This document shows, piece after piece, positions 26,161 through 35,306 of a DNA stretch of 64,000 nucleotides. The stretch's first letter is position 1, and each line of letters begins with the position of its first letter. The translations under genes and the position numbers were made by a program. Source of the stretch: Lewinella sp. IMCC34191 (GTDB lineage: Bacteria > Bacteroidota > Bacteroidia > Chitinophagales > Saprospiraceae); contig NZ_QNQZ01000002.1 of the NCBI RefSeq assembly GCF_003390935.1, positions 496,001-560,000 on the forward strand, given 5' to 3'. Below the pieces are notes generated by a model, which searched no databases, was not told the DNA's origin, and saw only the letters and a program-made list of their open reading frames with translations.

Positions 26161-28319
26161 TTTTTGACGTACGCGATCGTCTTACGGATCATCCAGATGC
26201 CTTCGTGGAGCAGGGAGGGACTGTACTTATCGTTATTGACCACGAGGCGGAGGTTTTCGATCTCGTGCTTCGCCCGCAGCAGGTTGAGCTCGCCGATGCT
26301 GCTGAGGCGGGTCTTGCGGGTGTCCACTACGCAGAGGTTCTGGTCGGCCAGCCCCATGAAGAGCAGCGACTTGGCGTTGTCGCGCAGGTTGAAGTTATCC
26401 ACGAGTACGAGGTCGTAGTCCGTACAGAGTTGCCGGTACCAGGACAGCAGTTCGGCGAAGGTGAGCCGAGATACATCGTCTTCCGACACCACCCGCAGAT
26501 GCTCCCCGGGCAGCCGGAAAGTATGCCCCTCATCGAAGGTGAGCACGCAGAAGTTCCGGCCCTCCCGCAAGAAGACCTCCCCGAGTTGCTGCAACTGGTA
26601 GCGCACCCCGTGGTTGCGGTGGAAGGCCGTGTAAACCAGCGAACTGTTCGGCGCCAGCAAGCCCTTCATATCCAGTTTGAAGACTTCGTTCTTGAAGTAG
26701 GCCGCGGCCGCTTCGTCGTTCTTCAGGTGGGGCGTGGTGTAGAGGATCGGGATGTCCGTATTCTTCTCCACCGAGGAGGTATCGTTCACCCGCGCCTTGC
26801 TGGCGTTGACCAGGAAGATGAAGATCACCGCACCGAACATGCCCAGCAGCGAGGATACGATGATGATGATCGGCCGGTTCGGCGAGACGGGTTTTTCCGG
26901 CGTGTCCGCCTCCTGGATGATGCGGTGGAAAGAGTGCTTGGCCGCCTTGGCGATTTCGGCCTCGATCCGCTTCTCGTTCAGAAAGATGTACGACTTCTGC
27001 TGCAGCCCGAACTCCCGGTCCATGGTAGTCAGCACGCGCTCGCGCTCGGGCAGGCCCTCAAAGGCGCGTTCTGCCTGTTCGATGTCCGCCGTCAGTTTGT
27101 CGTACTTCGTTTCCAGATTACGGCGGGTGTTGCCGATACTCTCCACGAAGTAGTCGACGTAAAAGTCGATCTTCTCCTCCACGGTCCGCACCAGTTCGTG
27201 GTCCTTGCGGTACACCAGCAGCAGGTCCTGGCGCTCGGCCTGCAGGGTTTTGATGTTCTTGACCATTTCGGTCGACAACAGGTCGGTGAAGGCCTCGAAG
27301 TTGGGGGCCAGCTCCAGGAAGTTATCCTTGCCCTGTTGGATGTAATCGTTGAGTTCGTTGATGGCCTCCAGCGACATCCGAACATTGGTTTGCTGGATGC
27401 GCATCTGGGAAATCTTACGCAGGTCGGTTTCCGTCTGCATTCGGATATTGACGATCTCGTTCCGGTCCCGGTAGCCCTGTATCTCCCGTTCCGTTTGCTC
27501 CAATTCGTTGTAAACCTTCTCGATCTGCTGATCCAGGAAATCCGCCGTGATATCGGCGACCCGGAATTTGTCCTCAATGTAGTCGTCGATGTAGGTACGC
27601 GCCAGCTCGTTGGTCAGCATGGCTGCCTTCTCGGGAATGTTATCCTTGTAGATGATCCGGATGATCGCCACGTCCTTATCCACCGCTACGACGTCCAGTG
27701 CTCCGGCCACCTGCCCGGCCAGGCGATCCATGGAATATTTGTGCAGTTTGTAAACGCCGCACAGCGCCAGGTCGGGTCGCTTCGCGAGCAGCTCCGTGTT
27801 GTGGACCAGGTAGATACTGGCGGCGGAGCGCAGGTGTAAAGTATCCCCAAATAACCCGTTGAACACCTCCGTCGTCCCCGGCAACTGTACCGTATAGTGC
27901 ACGGTATCCGCAACCTGGATGACCCAGTCGCGGTCGTAGTAATCCGGGTCGTGAATGGTGACCCGGTGCAGGAAGGGTTTGTCCGTATACAGCTCGGAGG
28001 TCTTGACCTTCCCCACGCGGCTCAGTTCCTCATCGAAGTCGAGCTTCTCCAGCGTCTGGCGGACGAGGATCTGCGACTTCAGCACCTCGATCTCCATGGC
28101 GATCTTGCCGGTACTGGCGAATACGTCGAAGTCTTTGAAGAGGTTATTTCCCGTGACCCCCTGATCGAGATCGGCCAGTTTGATCTTGGTCGTACTCTCA
28201 TACATCGGCGTGGTGTACGACAGGTACTTCTTGGCCACCAATAGCCCCGCCACCATCGCGACCACGATGATGGGAAGTCCCCGGATGTAGGGGCGGAGTA
28301 TGCTGAGTTGCTCCTGCAT
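26148..28319 (-). CDS. Wzc-like polysaccharide copolymerase with inactive kinase domain
   Basis: A 723-residue inner-membrane protein. Layout is TM1 (about 14-30), a Wzz domain (about 38-230), a long coiled coil (about 255-450), a Pro-rich stretch before TM2 (PEKPVSPNRP, about 474-483), TM2 (about 484-504) and a cytoplasmic domain. The last domain keeps a BY-kinase-like order, with a Walker B-like YDLVLVDN (635-642). The P-loop is replaced by TAFHRNHGVRYQ (564-575), and there is no Tyr cluster at the end. It probably sets chain length and contacts Wza but cannot act as an ordinary tyrosine kinase. Confidence 0.88.
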   Translation of the reverse strand: MQEQLSILRPYIRGLPIIVVAMVAGLLVAKKYLSYTTPMYESTTKIKLADLDQGVTGNNLFKDFDVFASTGKIAMEIEVLKSQILVRQTLEKLDFDEELSRVGKVKTSELYTDKPFLHRVTIHDPDYYDRDWVIQVADTVHYTVQLPGTTEVFNGLFGDTLHLRSAASIYLVHNTELLAKRPDLALCGVYKLHKYSMDRLAGQVAGALDVVAVDKDVAIIRIIYKDNIPEKAAMLTNELARTYIDDYIEDKFRVADITADFLDQQIEKVYNELEQTEREIQGYRDRNEIVNIRMQTETDLRKISQMRIQQTNVRMSLEAINELNDYIQQGKDNFLELAPNFEAFTDLLSTEMVKNIKTLQAERQDLLLVYRKDHELVRTVEEKIDFYVDYFVESIGNTRRNLETKYDKLTADIEQAERAFEGLPERERVLTTMDREFGLQQKSYIFLNEKRIEAEIAKAAKHSFHRIIQEADTPEKPVSPNRPIIIIVSSLLGMFGAVIFIFLVNASKARVNDTSSVEKNTDIPILYTTPHLKNDEAAAAYFKNEVFKLDMKGLLAPNSSLVYTAFHRNHGVRYQLQQLGEVFLREGRNFCVLTFDEGHTFRLPGEHLRVVSEDDVSRLTFAELLSWYRQLCTDYDLVLVDNFNLRDNAKSLLFMGLADQNLCVVDTRKTRLSSIGELNLLRAKHEIENLRLVVNNDKYSPSLLHEGIWMIRKTIAYVKNWRK

Positions 28320-28323
28320 ATGC

Positions 28324-29082
28324 TTAGCCTCCGAATGCGCCCAGGAAGATGGCCGAAGCCGTCATCGCGGAGGTGAAGGGGATGATGACCGACACCCGCC
28401 GGTCGAATTCTTTATACCCGCGCGACGGCGCAATCACGATATCGCCCGGATACACCGGCAGGTTTTTGTAGCGGTAGTCGCCCTTCGCGGTGAGGTCGAC
28501 GGTGATAATGTGGGTGTCCTCCCCCCGTTGCCGGAATATCTTGATGCAGGATTTATTCGCGTAGGCATCGAAGCCCCCCGCGCGGGCTACCAGGTCCAGC
28601 AGGTAGTTCTTCTCCTTATCTATTTTAACCACTGCCGGGGCCTTGAATTCGCCCATCAGGGTGATCTCCCGGTTCAGCACCTTAATATCGACGATGGGAT
28701 TGAGCAGCAGCGTGCTCACCGAGTCCTTGATGCGTCGCTTGAGCTCCAGGATGGTCATATTCTCCACCTCCATATTGCCGAAGCGCGGCACCTCAATGGC
28801 GCCCTCGGGGTCTACCATGAGCCACTTCCCGTATACCTCATTGGAGTTGTAGATACCGTAGGTGGAGCCTACGCTCAGGTCGTCGTGCCCCCATACACTG
28901 ATGCTGATCTTGTCGTCCTTCCGTATCGTGTACTGGTAGTCGGGATCGTACAGCAGCAGGCTGTACGCAGCGGCTACGGGATGCTCGTCCTTGTCCGCAG
29001 CGTGCACGAATAGGTTCTGGGTCTTGCAACCGGCCAGTAAACAAAGCGACAACGAAAGGATAAGTAGGGGAAGGTGTTTCAC
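28324..29082 (-). CDS. Wza-type polysaccharide export lipoprotein
   Basis: A 252-residue outer-membrane lipoprotein with lipobox LLAGC (Cys19). The Poly_export domain starts at YQYTIRKDDKISISVWGHDDLS, and a SLBB-like domain has ITLMGEFKAPAVVKI and LLDLVARAGGF. The C-terminus carries PVYPGDIVIAP and a hydrophobic tail, FTSAMTASAIFLGAFGG, that probably spans the outer membrane as in Wza-type barrels. The start codon is GTG. It lies 4 bases before the Wzc-like gene, its standard partner, in the same operon. Confidence 0.92.
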   Translation of the reverse strand: MKHLPLLILSLSLCLLAGCKTQNLFVHAADKDEHPVAAAYSLLLYDPDYQYTIRKDDKISISVWGHDDLSVGSTYGIYNSNEVYGKWLMVDPEGAIEVPRFGNMEVENMTILELKRRIKDSVSTLLLNPIVDIKVLNREITLMGEFKAPAVVKIDKEKNYLLDLVARAGGFDAYANKSCIKIFRQRGEDTHIITVDLTAKGDYRYKNLPVYPGDIVIAPSRGYKEFDRRVSVIIPFTSAMTASAIFLGAFGG

Positions 29083-29106
29083 GGGGATTATTAGGCGGGA
29101 AGCTGT

Positions 29107-29541
29107 TTATCCGTTAGGCATCAGTTTACCGAGCAGCGATTTGGAGCGGCGCGACATCATCTCCCGTAGCCGCGCCAGGCGGTAGAGGGTGTGCTCGATG
29201 CGCTGGACTTCCGTGTCGCCCTTGATGATGTAGTCGAAGGCACCGTACTTCAGGGCGTCGAGGGCCGTAGCCATATCCTCCTGTCCGGACACCATGATGA
29301 CCGAGGCATCCGGGTCGTAGCGCTTGATCTTCTTCAGGACTTCGAAGCCGGTCAGCTGCGACATGTCATGGTCGAGCAGGACGATCGCCGGATTGAGGTG
29401 GAGGTTATTCAGGCAGTCTACGCCGCTGTGGAAAAGGTGGGTGTCGCTGAATCCCAGATTGTGCAGGTGCTTCTGGTAGAGCGAGCAGGTAAAGGGATCG
29501 TCGTCGACGATGAAAACGGTTGAGTTAAGCAGGCTATCCAT
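29107..29541 (-). CDS. Receiver-only response regulator
   Basis: A 144-residue single-domain protein with IVDDD at 11-15, the phosphoacceptor Asp57 (IVLLDHDM), MVSGQ, and IIKGD in the position of the conserved Lys. ATG 29541 is chosen over an upstream GTG (29562), which would place the start inside the promoter. There is no output domain, so it may carry phosphate from the large hybrid kinase to another protein or regulate the export machine. It opens the minus-strand receiver-wza-wzc operon and has a sigma-54-type promoter 25 bases upstream. Confidence 0.88.
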   Translation of the reverse strand: MDSLLNSTVFIVDDDPFTCSLYQKHLHNLGFSDTHLFHSGVDCLNNLHLNPAIVLLDHDMSQLTGFEVLKKIKRYDPDASVIMVSGQEDMATALDALKYGAFDYIIKGDTEVQRIEHTLYRLARLREMMSRRSKSLLGKLMPNG

Positions 29542-29565
29542 GGGGTGTTTTTTGCCGTTCACATA

Positions 29566-29581
29566 AGCGAAATCGGTGCCA
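29566..29581 (-). promoter_or_regulatory. Sigma-54 (-24/-12) promoter of the export operon
   Basis: The minus strand reads TGGCACCGATTTCGCT: a perfect TGGCAC at -24, exact GG-N10-GC spacing and one mismatch in the -12 TTGC. The start of transcription would be near 29555, 14 bases before ATG 29541. A sigma-54 activator gene with an intact GAFTGA loop lies 4.3 kb upstream in the same locus. Confidence 0.7.
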
Positions 29582-29593
29582 TTTTTTCAATAT

Positions 29594-29663
29594 GCTGATT
29601 ATCAGCTACTTAGTATTAATCCTTTCCTAAATCTGGTTTCCTAAATGGAAGCTCTCCAGATTT
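29594..29663. promoter_or_regulatory. Enhancer-like repeats upstream of the sigma-54 promoter
   Basis: Three nested signals: a perfect 13-base palindrome GCTGATTATCAGC (29594-29606); an exact direct repeat TTTCCTAAAT (29623-29632 and 29637-29646); an exact inverted repeat AAATCTGG (29629-29636) with CCAGATTT (29656-29663). Their centres are about 45 to 90 bases upstream of the predicted start, where NtrC-family activators usually bind. Confidence 0.55.
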
Positions 29664-29673
29664 TGGAATAAAC

Positions 29674-32600
29674 TCAGGCCTGTGCCAGGGAGTCGCTGAA
29701 GTCGACGCGAATGACGTCGATCACGCGATTGAGCGTTTCGGTCAGTTGCGCTACCTTTTCGGTAAGCACCGCGTGTTCGGGCGCTTCCGATTTGGCGTAC
29801 AGTTCGATGTCCTTGGCTACGCCCTGCAGGCTTTCGATGCCCATGCTTTCGATACTGGGTTTGATCCGGTGGGCCGTTTTGGCGACGCATTCGTAATCCC
29901 GATCGGTCATAGCCTCCCGAATCTCCTCCAGGGCCGGCGGGGTCTGGTCGACAAAAATGCCGACCATACTCCGCACGAAGTCTTCGTCGCCCCGGCTCAA
30001 TTCGCGCAACTTGGTCAGGTCGTAACCGGGCTTCTCGTTGTCCACTTCCGGCAGCTCTTCATCGCAGCTCGGACAAACGTAGCGGACCAGCGTGTCGAAC
30101 AGGGCTTTCTCCTCGAAGGGCTTCGTGACGTAGTCGTTCATACCGATACTGAGGTAGAGATCGATATCTTTCTTAAAGGCGTTAGCGGTGACCGCGATGA
30201 TGGGGACGTCCAGTCGGTGGCGCTCGCGGATGATCTTCGTTGTTTCTACGCCATCCAGCTCCGGCATCTGAATGTCCATCAGGATCACGTCGTAGCGGTT
30301 CGTCCGCAGCCGTTCGAGGGCGATCGCTCCGTTTTCCGCCTCGTCTACGGTACAGCCGAAGTGGGTCAAGCTTTTGGTAGCGATAAAGCGGTTCATCATA
30401 TTATCCTCCACGAGGAGCACGTGTACGCCCCGTAGCAGGTGTTCGTTCTCGATGGTCGGTCCGGTGAGCATGTCGATGTTGCCCTTGGTCAGGCGCAGTT
30501 CGATGTAGAAGGTGGTTCCCCTACCCTTCTTGCTTTCCACGCTGATCGTTCCGCCCATCATTTCCACGATCTGCTTCGTGATGGACATCCCGAGACCGGT
30601 CCCGCCAAAGCGGCGCGAGGTGGACTTCTCCGCCTGGCTAAACTTCGAAAAGAGTTGTTTCATGTAGGCCTCATCCATCCCGATCCCCGTATCGGTGATC
30701 TCGATCCGGATCAGCTGACCGTCCCGGTCGTCGCTCAGGGCGGTGGCCCGCAGGTGAACGCCGCCTTCGAGGGTGAACTTGATGGCATTGTCCAGCAAAT
30801 TGATCAGGACCTGCCGCAGCCGGGAGCTATCACCATTGTGGGCCTGCCAGATACGATCGTCGAGGTTGAAGTCGAGGTTGATCCCCTTCTTCTTTGCTTT
30901 CCCGTCGAGGATGCTACGGATATTGGCGATCAGGGCATCCAGGCTAAAATCGTGATCATCCAGCTCCAGTTCGCCGGCTTCGATCTTGGACAGGTCCAGA
31001 ATGTCGTTCACGATGGAGAGCAGGTGGCGAGCCGCGGTATCGGTGTGGCTGAGGTAGGTGTGCTGTTTTGGCGATAGGTCTTCCCGCGACAGTTCCCGGA
31101 TCATGCCGATGATGGCGTTCAGCGGCGTGCGGATCTCGTGGCTCATATTGGCCAGAAAGGCCTCCTTGGCGATGGAACCCTCTTCGGCGCGGGTCTTCGC
31201 CACGGCCAGTTCGGACTCCAGCATCTTCTGATCCGTAATATCGAGGAAGATGCCGATCGCGCCGACTAGTTCGCCGGAAGCCTTATAGTTGGGAGCCGTG
31301 GAAACGAACCACCAGCGCATTTCTCCCGCTTTATTCTTAACGCCGAGTTCGTACCCGTCGGCGGAGGTGCCGAAGCTGAGGGGGGCAGGCAGGAAAGCAT
31401 CCGTGTCCTGGCCCAGCAACTCCTCCTCGCTGAAGCCGGATATATCGCAGAAGCACTGGTTGGCGAAGAGTACGGTCCGGTCCTTATCGACCTCCAGGAG
31501 CCCCAGGTTCATATTCGCGATGATGTTGCGGAACTTCTCTTCCTGGGAGCGCAGGCGGTTCTCGGCGGCTTTCCGGACCGAGATGTCCTTGATGAATCCG
31601 CAGAAGTATTGTTTCCCGTGCTGCTGGTAATTGACCACGATCAACTCAATGGGAAACTCCTTGCCCGCCTTGTTGCAGGCGGTCAGTTCCAGCACCTGGT
31701 TCATCACGTGGCTGACCTTGGTAGTGAGGTAGCGACGCATGCCGTTGCTGTGTGCCTCCCGAAGGTGGGCCGGAATGAACAGGTCACTCATCTGCTGACC
31801 GCGGGCTTCCTCCTGGGTCCAGCCGAAGAGCCGTTCCGCCTGAGGGTTCCAGAACTCCACGGCGCCCCGGTCGTTGGAGATCACGATGGCGTCGAGGGAT
31901 GAATTCAGTACGAGCCGGTTGCGTTCCTCGCTTTCCCGCAGCACCTGCTGGTAACGCAATTTTTCCGTTACATCCGTATACTCCCAGAGGTGCCCCTTGT
32001 ACAGGCCGTCGATCCAGATGGGCACGTAGTCCCTTTCCAGGATTTTACCATCCGCGGTCTCTAATACTTCGTTATATACCGCCACCTTGTTTTCCAGCAG
32101 GGTATCGATTCCACTGACAAAGCCTTCCGGATCCTTGAATAGGGCCTTGGATTGTTCGGCCGAGGAAGAGCAGTCCATTCCGATCAGATCGTCCGCGGCC
32201 ACCGGAACGTGGAACAGCGAGCAGAAGGTATCGTTGGTGAATAGGATCTGCCGGTCCTCGTTCTCGACGAGTACGCCCGACTGCATATTGGTCAGCAGGG
32301 TCTTGAACAACTGAATATTGCGGGTCAGGTTTTCTTCCGTGACCTTGTTGCGGCTCACCTGATCCTTGATCCTTTCCGATAGCGCGACCAGGTTATCCTT
32401 TTGGTCATGCTCGTTATCCGGGCCGATCAGTTTGCTGACGGTCTGGTTTAGCTGCTCCAGTGTTTTGAGCCGCTGCCGGGCCAGGTTATCGAGTTGGTCA
32501 TTTACCTCCTCGAATTCCATTTCACTCAGGCGAAATGCATTCTCGCGCAGTTCGCGGTCGTGATCGCAGGCTTCGTACGAGCTGTGAATACTCTTCAAAA

Positions 32601-32679
32601 ATTTAGCCATCCGCTCGTCCTGCTGGTAGTCGGCGGGCAAAAATTTGTCGATCTGCTTTTGTAGTAACTTGTGGTACAT
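29674..32679 (-). CDS. Large hybrid histidine kinase: PAS(3)-HisKA-HATPase-REC-Hpt
   Basis: A 1001-residue cytoplasmic sensor. An N-terminal coiled coil (about 30-115) is followed by three PAS domains (about 122-240, 250-372, 382-490). HisKA has NMSHEIRTPL with His514. HATPase has NLLDNAIKF, DTGIGM and GGTGLGMSI. A receiver (about 752-865) has LLVEDN and Asp802 (LMDIQMPELDG). A C-terminal Hpt domain has AKTAHRIK with His937. No membrane segment is present, so it senses an internal signal or one relayed by the FIST protein encoded next to it. This is a complete internal phosphorelay; the receiver-only and sigma-54 regulators nearby are the likely outputs. Confidence 0.93.
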   Translation of the reverse strand: MYHKLLQKQIDKFLPADYQQDERMAKFLKSIHSSYEACDHDRELRENAFRLSEMEFEEVNDQLDNLARQRLKTLEQLNQTVSKLIGPDNEHDQKDNLVALSERIKDQVSRNKVTEENLTRNIQLFKTLLTNMQSGVLVENEDRQILFTNDTFCSLFHVPVAADDLIGMDCSSSAEQSKALFKDPEGFVSGIDTLLENKVAVYNEVLETADGKILERDYVPIWIDGLYKGHLWEYTDVTEKLRYQQVLRESEERNRLVLNSSLDAIVISNDRGAVEFWNPQAERLFGWTQEEARGQQMSDLFIPAHLREAHSNGMRRYLTTKVSHVMNQVLELTACNKAGKEFPIELIVVNYQQHGKQYFCGFIKDISVRKAAENRLRSQEEKFRNIIANMNLGLLEVDKDRTVLFANQCFCDISGFSEEELLGQDTDAFLPAPLSFGTSADGYELGVKNKAGEMRWWFVSTAPNYKASGELVGAIGIFLDITDQKMLESELAVAKTRAEEGSIAKEAFLANMSHEIRTPLNAIIGMIRELSREDLSPKQHTYLSHTDTAARHLLSIVNDILDLSKIEAGELELDDHDFSLDALIANIRSILDGKAKKKGINLDFNLDDRIWQAHNGDSSRLRQVLINLLDNAIKFTLEGGVHLRATALSDDRDGQLIRIEITDTGIGMDEAYMKQLFSKFSQAEKSTSRRFGGTGLGMSITKQIVEMMGGTISVESKKGRGTTFYIELRLTKGNIDMLTGPTIENEHLLRGVHVLLVEDNMMNRFIATKSLTHFGCTVDEAENGAIALERLRTNRYDVILMDIQMPELDGVETTKIIRERHRLDVPIIAVTANAFKKDIDLYLSIGMNDYVTKPFEEKALFDTLVRYVCPSCDEELPEVDNEKPGYDLTKLRELSRGDEDFVRSMVGIFVDQTPPALEEIREAMTDRDYECVAKTAHRIKPSIESMGIESLQGVAKDIELYAKSEAPEHAVLTEKVAQLTETLNRVIDVIRVDFSDSLAQA

Positions 32680-32702
32680 GGGTGGTAGGCGAGAATAGTA
32701 AA

Positions 32703-33830
32703 CTAAGGCAGTTCTTCGAGGCAGGTGATGGTCATGGTCTGGTTGTAGAGGACAGCTTCCTTACCCTCGGCCAGCGGTGCGATCTCTCCGTAGGAGTAGT
32801 ATCCGGCCAGTGTAGTAGCGGGACCGAAAACATCGCGTACCGCTTCAATCTCTTCATCAACGCGGTCACCCAGCACAATCTTGCGGCCGACACAGCTGAT
32901 CAGCAGCGCCACCTGGGGTTGGATACCATTGGATTGGCGTAAAGAACGTTCGGCGGCCGTTCCGGCGGCGTCGGTCAGCCGGTCCGTATTGGCCATCATA
33001 AAGCGGACGCGGCTGCCCTCCGGAATATCTCCGGCAAAGGTCATGCTCTGCTTCTCTTCGTCGACGCCCAGGATCGTGCGCACGAGGTGGCGGCCGTCCG
33101 CCAGTTGTATGGACAGGGGAAAGCGAAGGGCGGAACCGGGAAGACCGTCGGCGTGCTTACCGAGATATCGCTTGTAGGTGGCCAGGGCGTTTTTCCCGTC
33201 CATCTCGAATAGCTCGTTTCCCGTTGCCCGGGTCACCTGCCGCTCGAGGCCGAAGGGTTGCCATCCGCCGGCGCTACCGTGGGCTACCCGCAGCTTTTCC
33301 CCGTACAAACCGATGGCGACAATGCGACCCCGCCGGGGGGTATCGTTCAGCCCGACAAGCGTGTAATCGAAGTGAACGCCGTCGCCCGCCAGCCCGCCGG
33401 TGATGGGTATGCCGGCCGGAATAACCGAACGTATTCCCTTCGTTAGTTCGCTGCCGTTCACGGAGCTTCCGTCGGAAAGCACGAATACCAACCGCAGGTC
33501 GCCCGTGGGCAGATCCGCTACCAGCGACTGGCCGGCCGCGTGGCTGTCCTCATAATCCTGGGTGTCCACGCTGCGGTGCAGCACCTGCGTATGATCGAAC
33601 GAAAAGGCCAGTATGGAAAGGCTATCGTCTGCCACGGTCGTATCGAATATTTCGCCGGCCGACGAGCACAACGCGACCGTTGCGTTCGGATAGCTTTTAC
33701 TGAGGTGCCCCTGGAAGTTATCCCCTTCGAGCAGCGCTTTACTTCCAAAGCCCAGGACAAGGTTTACCGACTGGTCCACAGTAGCCGGGAGTTCTTCCCG
33801 CGATCGAATATGAAATTGATGGTGCTGCAT
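32703..33830 (-). CDS. FIST N/C domain sensor protein
   Basis: A 375-residue protein made of FIST_N (about 25-215) and FIST_C (about 220-355). Recognisable segments are VLGFGSKALL, NATVALCSSAGEI, GIPITGGLAGDG, TDRLTDAAG, and the FIST_C end GYYSYGEIAP. FIST domains are thought to bind small ligands such as amino acids and commonly sit beside signalling proteins. Here the gene lies 2 bases after the sigma-54 activator and 23 before the hybrid kinase, so it likely feeds a signal into the kinase. No membrane segments. Confidence 0.9.
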   Translation of the reverse strand: MQHHQFHIRSREELPATVDQSVNLVLGFGSKALLEGDNFQGHLSKSYPNATVALCSSAGEIFDTTVADDSLSILAFSFDHTQVLHRSVDTQDYEDSHAAGQSLVADLPTGDLRLVFVLSDGSSVNGSELTKGIRSVIPAGIPITGGLAGDGVHFDYTLVGLNDTPRRGRIVAIGLYGEKLRVAHGSAGGWQPFGLERQVTRATGNELFEMDGKNALATYKRYLGKHADGLPGSALRFPLSIQLADGRHLVRTILGVDEEKQSMTFAGDIPEGSRVRFMMANTDRLTDAAGTAAERSLRQSNGIQPQVALLISCVGRKIVLGDRVDEEIEAVRDVFGPATTLAGYYSYGEIAPLAEGKEAVLYNQTMTITCLEELP

Positions 33831-33832
33831 GA

Positions 33833-35176
33833 TCAGATGACAGAAACTTCTCCACTTTTTAGCATGCCGTAAATGGTCGACTTACCGACCTTGAGTTTTT
33901 CAGCTACCCGGCCGACGTTAGAATCGTAGGTATTCAGGTAGTGCTGTACGATTTCCCGGGTGTATTCCCGCAGGCTTTTTTCGCCGTAGTCGATCACCGA
34001 GGGGCCGGTCAGCCCGGAAAACTTCAGGTGCTCCACCTTAATTTGTCCGGTATCACTAAGCACGCAGGCCAGGTCGATGACGGCCTTCAGCTCGCGGACG
34101 TTACCGGGGAAGGCATGTCGTAGCAGCCGGTCCTTCGCGTCCGCGGTAAGGGTTATCCGTTCTACCCGGTTTTCCCGGGCGTACAGGTCGAGGAAATGAT
34201 CGGCCAGCAGGAGAATATCCTCACCCCGCTTCCGTAGCGGCGGCAGGCAAACCGGCAGGCCGATGATGCGGTAATACAGGTCCTCACGGAATTTACCCTC
34301 CCGTACCCGGGTTTCCAGGTCACGGTGGGTAGCCGTCAGCAGGCGGGCGCGAAACTTGATGGGTTCGGTGCCGCCTACCCGGCAAAACTCCCGCTCCTGC
34401 AGGGCACGTAATAGCTTGGATTGGAGGTTCATGTCCATTTCGGCGATCTCGTCCAGGAAGAGCGTACCCTCGCGGGCGGCTTCGAAAAGACCGATCTTGC
34501 GGGCGGAAGCACCCGTAAAGGCACCTTTTTCGTGACCGAAGAGTTCGCTTTCCAGCAGCTCCGCCGGGATGCCGGCCGTGTTGATCGCCACGAAGGGCTG
34601 ATCGGGCTGTGCTCCGCTGTAATGGATGGCTTTGGCCACCACCTCTTTTCCGGTCCCGGTTTCTCCGGTGATGCTGACGTTGATCCGCGAGCGGGCCGCC
34701 TTGCGCACCACCGTGTATACCTCCTGCATGGGGGCACTGCTGCCGATGATGGAGGTAAAGTGATATTTTTCTCCGAGCTGCTCGCGCAGATCGGCTACCT
34801 CCCGCTTGAGGTTGCTGGCCTCGCGGATATTGCGAATCGACCGCGCCAGTAATTCTTTCGTGTTGTCGTTCTTTACCAGGTAATCGTGGGCCCCGCGCTT
34901 GAGCAGGCTGACCGCGGTGTCGACGTCTTCCTGGCCGCTGGTGACGATAATCGCCGTGCCCGTTTCTCTCGCGCGAATGCGGTCGAATAGCTCGTCTCCG
35001 TCCATATCGGGCAGTCCGTAATCTATACTGATCACATCGGGCTTCCGGTACAATTCCTCCAGGCAGGCCTCAGCGGTGGTAAACAGTTCGACGGTATAGT
35101 CGGCCGCTGCGCTCAGGTGGTGCTGTAGCAGCCTCCCGTAGAATGGATCGTCCTCGACAATGAATACGGTGAACAC
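33833..35176 (-). CDS. NtrC-family sigma-54-dependent response regulator
   Basis: A 447-residue activator. The receiver domain has Asp52 (ISIDYGLPDMDG). The AAA+ domain has Walker A GETGTGKE (171-178), the sigma-54-contacting GAFTGA loop (218-223) and Walker B TLFLDEIAEMD. A Fis-type helix-turn-helix follows at the C-terminus (NVGRVAEKLKVGKSTIYGML). The start is GTG. All core residues are intact, so it should activate sigma-54 promoters after phosphorylation. The promoter at 29566-29581 before the wza operon is an obvious target. It is probably co-transcribed with the FIST and kinase genes. Confidence 0.94.
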   Translation of the reverse strand: MFTVFIVEDDPFYGRLLQHHLSAAADYTVELFTTAEACLEELYRKPDVISIDYGLPDMDGDELFDRIRARETGTAIIVTSGQEDVDTAVSLLKRGAHDYLVKNDNTKELLARSIRNIREASNLKREVADLREQLGEKYHFTSIIGSSAPMQEVYTVVRKAARSRINVSITGETGTGKEVVAKAIHYSGAQPDQPFVAINTAGIPAELLESELFGHEKGAFTGASARKIGLFEAAREGTLFLDEIAEMDMNLQSKLLRALQEREFCRVGGTEPIKFRARLLTATHRDLETRVREGKFREDLYYRIIGLPVCLPPLRKRGEDILLLADHFLDLYARENRVERITLTADAKDRLLRHAFPGNVRELKAVIDLACVLSDTGQIKVEHLKFSGLTGPSVIDYGEKSLREYTREIVQHYLNTYDSNVGRVAEKLKVGKSTIYGMLKSGEVSVI

Positions 35177-35306
35177 GGTTTCAGGGATTAGTTAGGGATG
35201 CGCCGATAGCCGTAGCGTACATCCGGGGTTGGTGCGCTATAAAAAGCTACACCGGTCCGTAAGCGATGTTAAAACGATAAAAACGAGCAATCTATTTTCC
35301 AGCGGG

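Noticed and set aside
26205-27839. 544-residue plus-strand frame
   Set aside because: Antisense shadow of the Wzc-like gene caused by GC-rich third positions; no domain seen.
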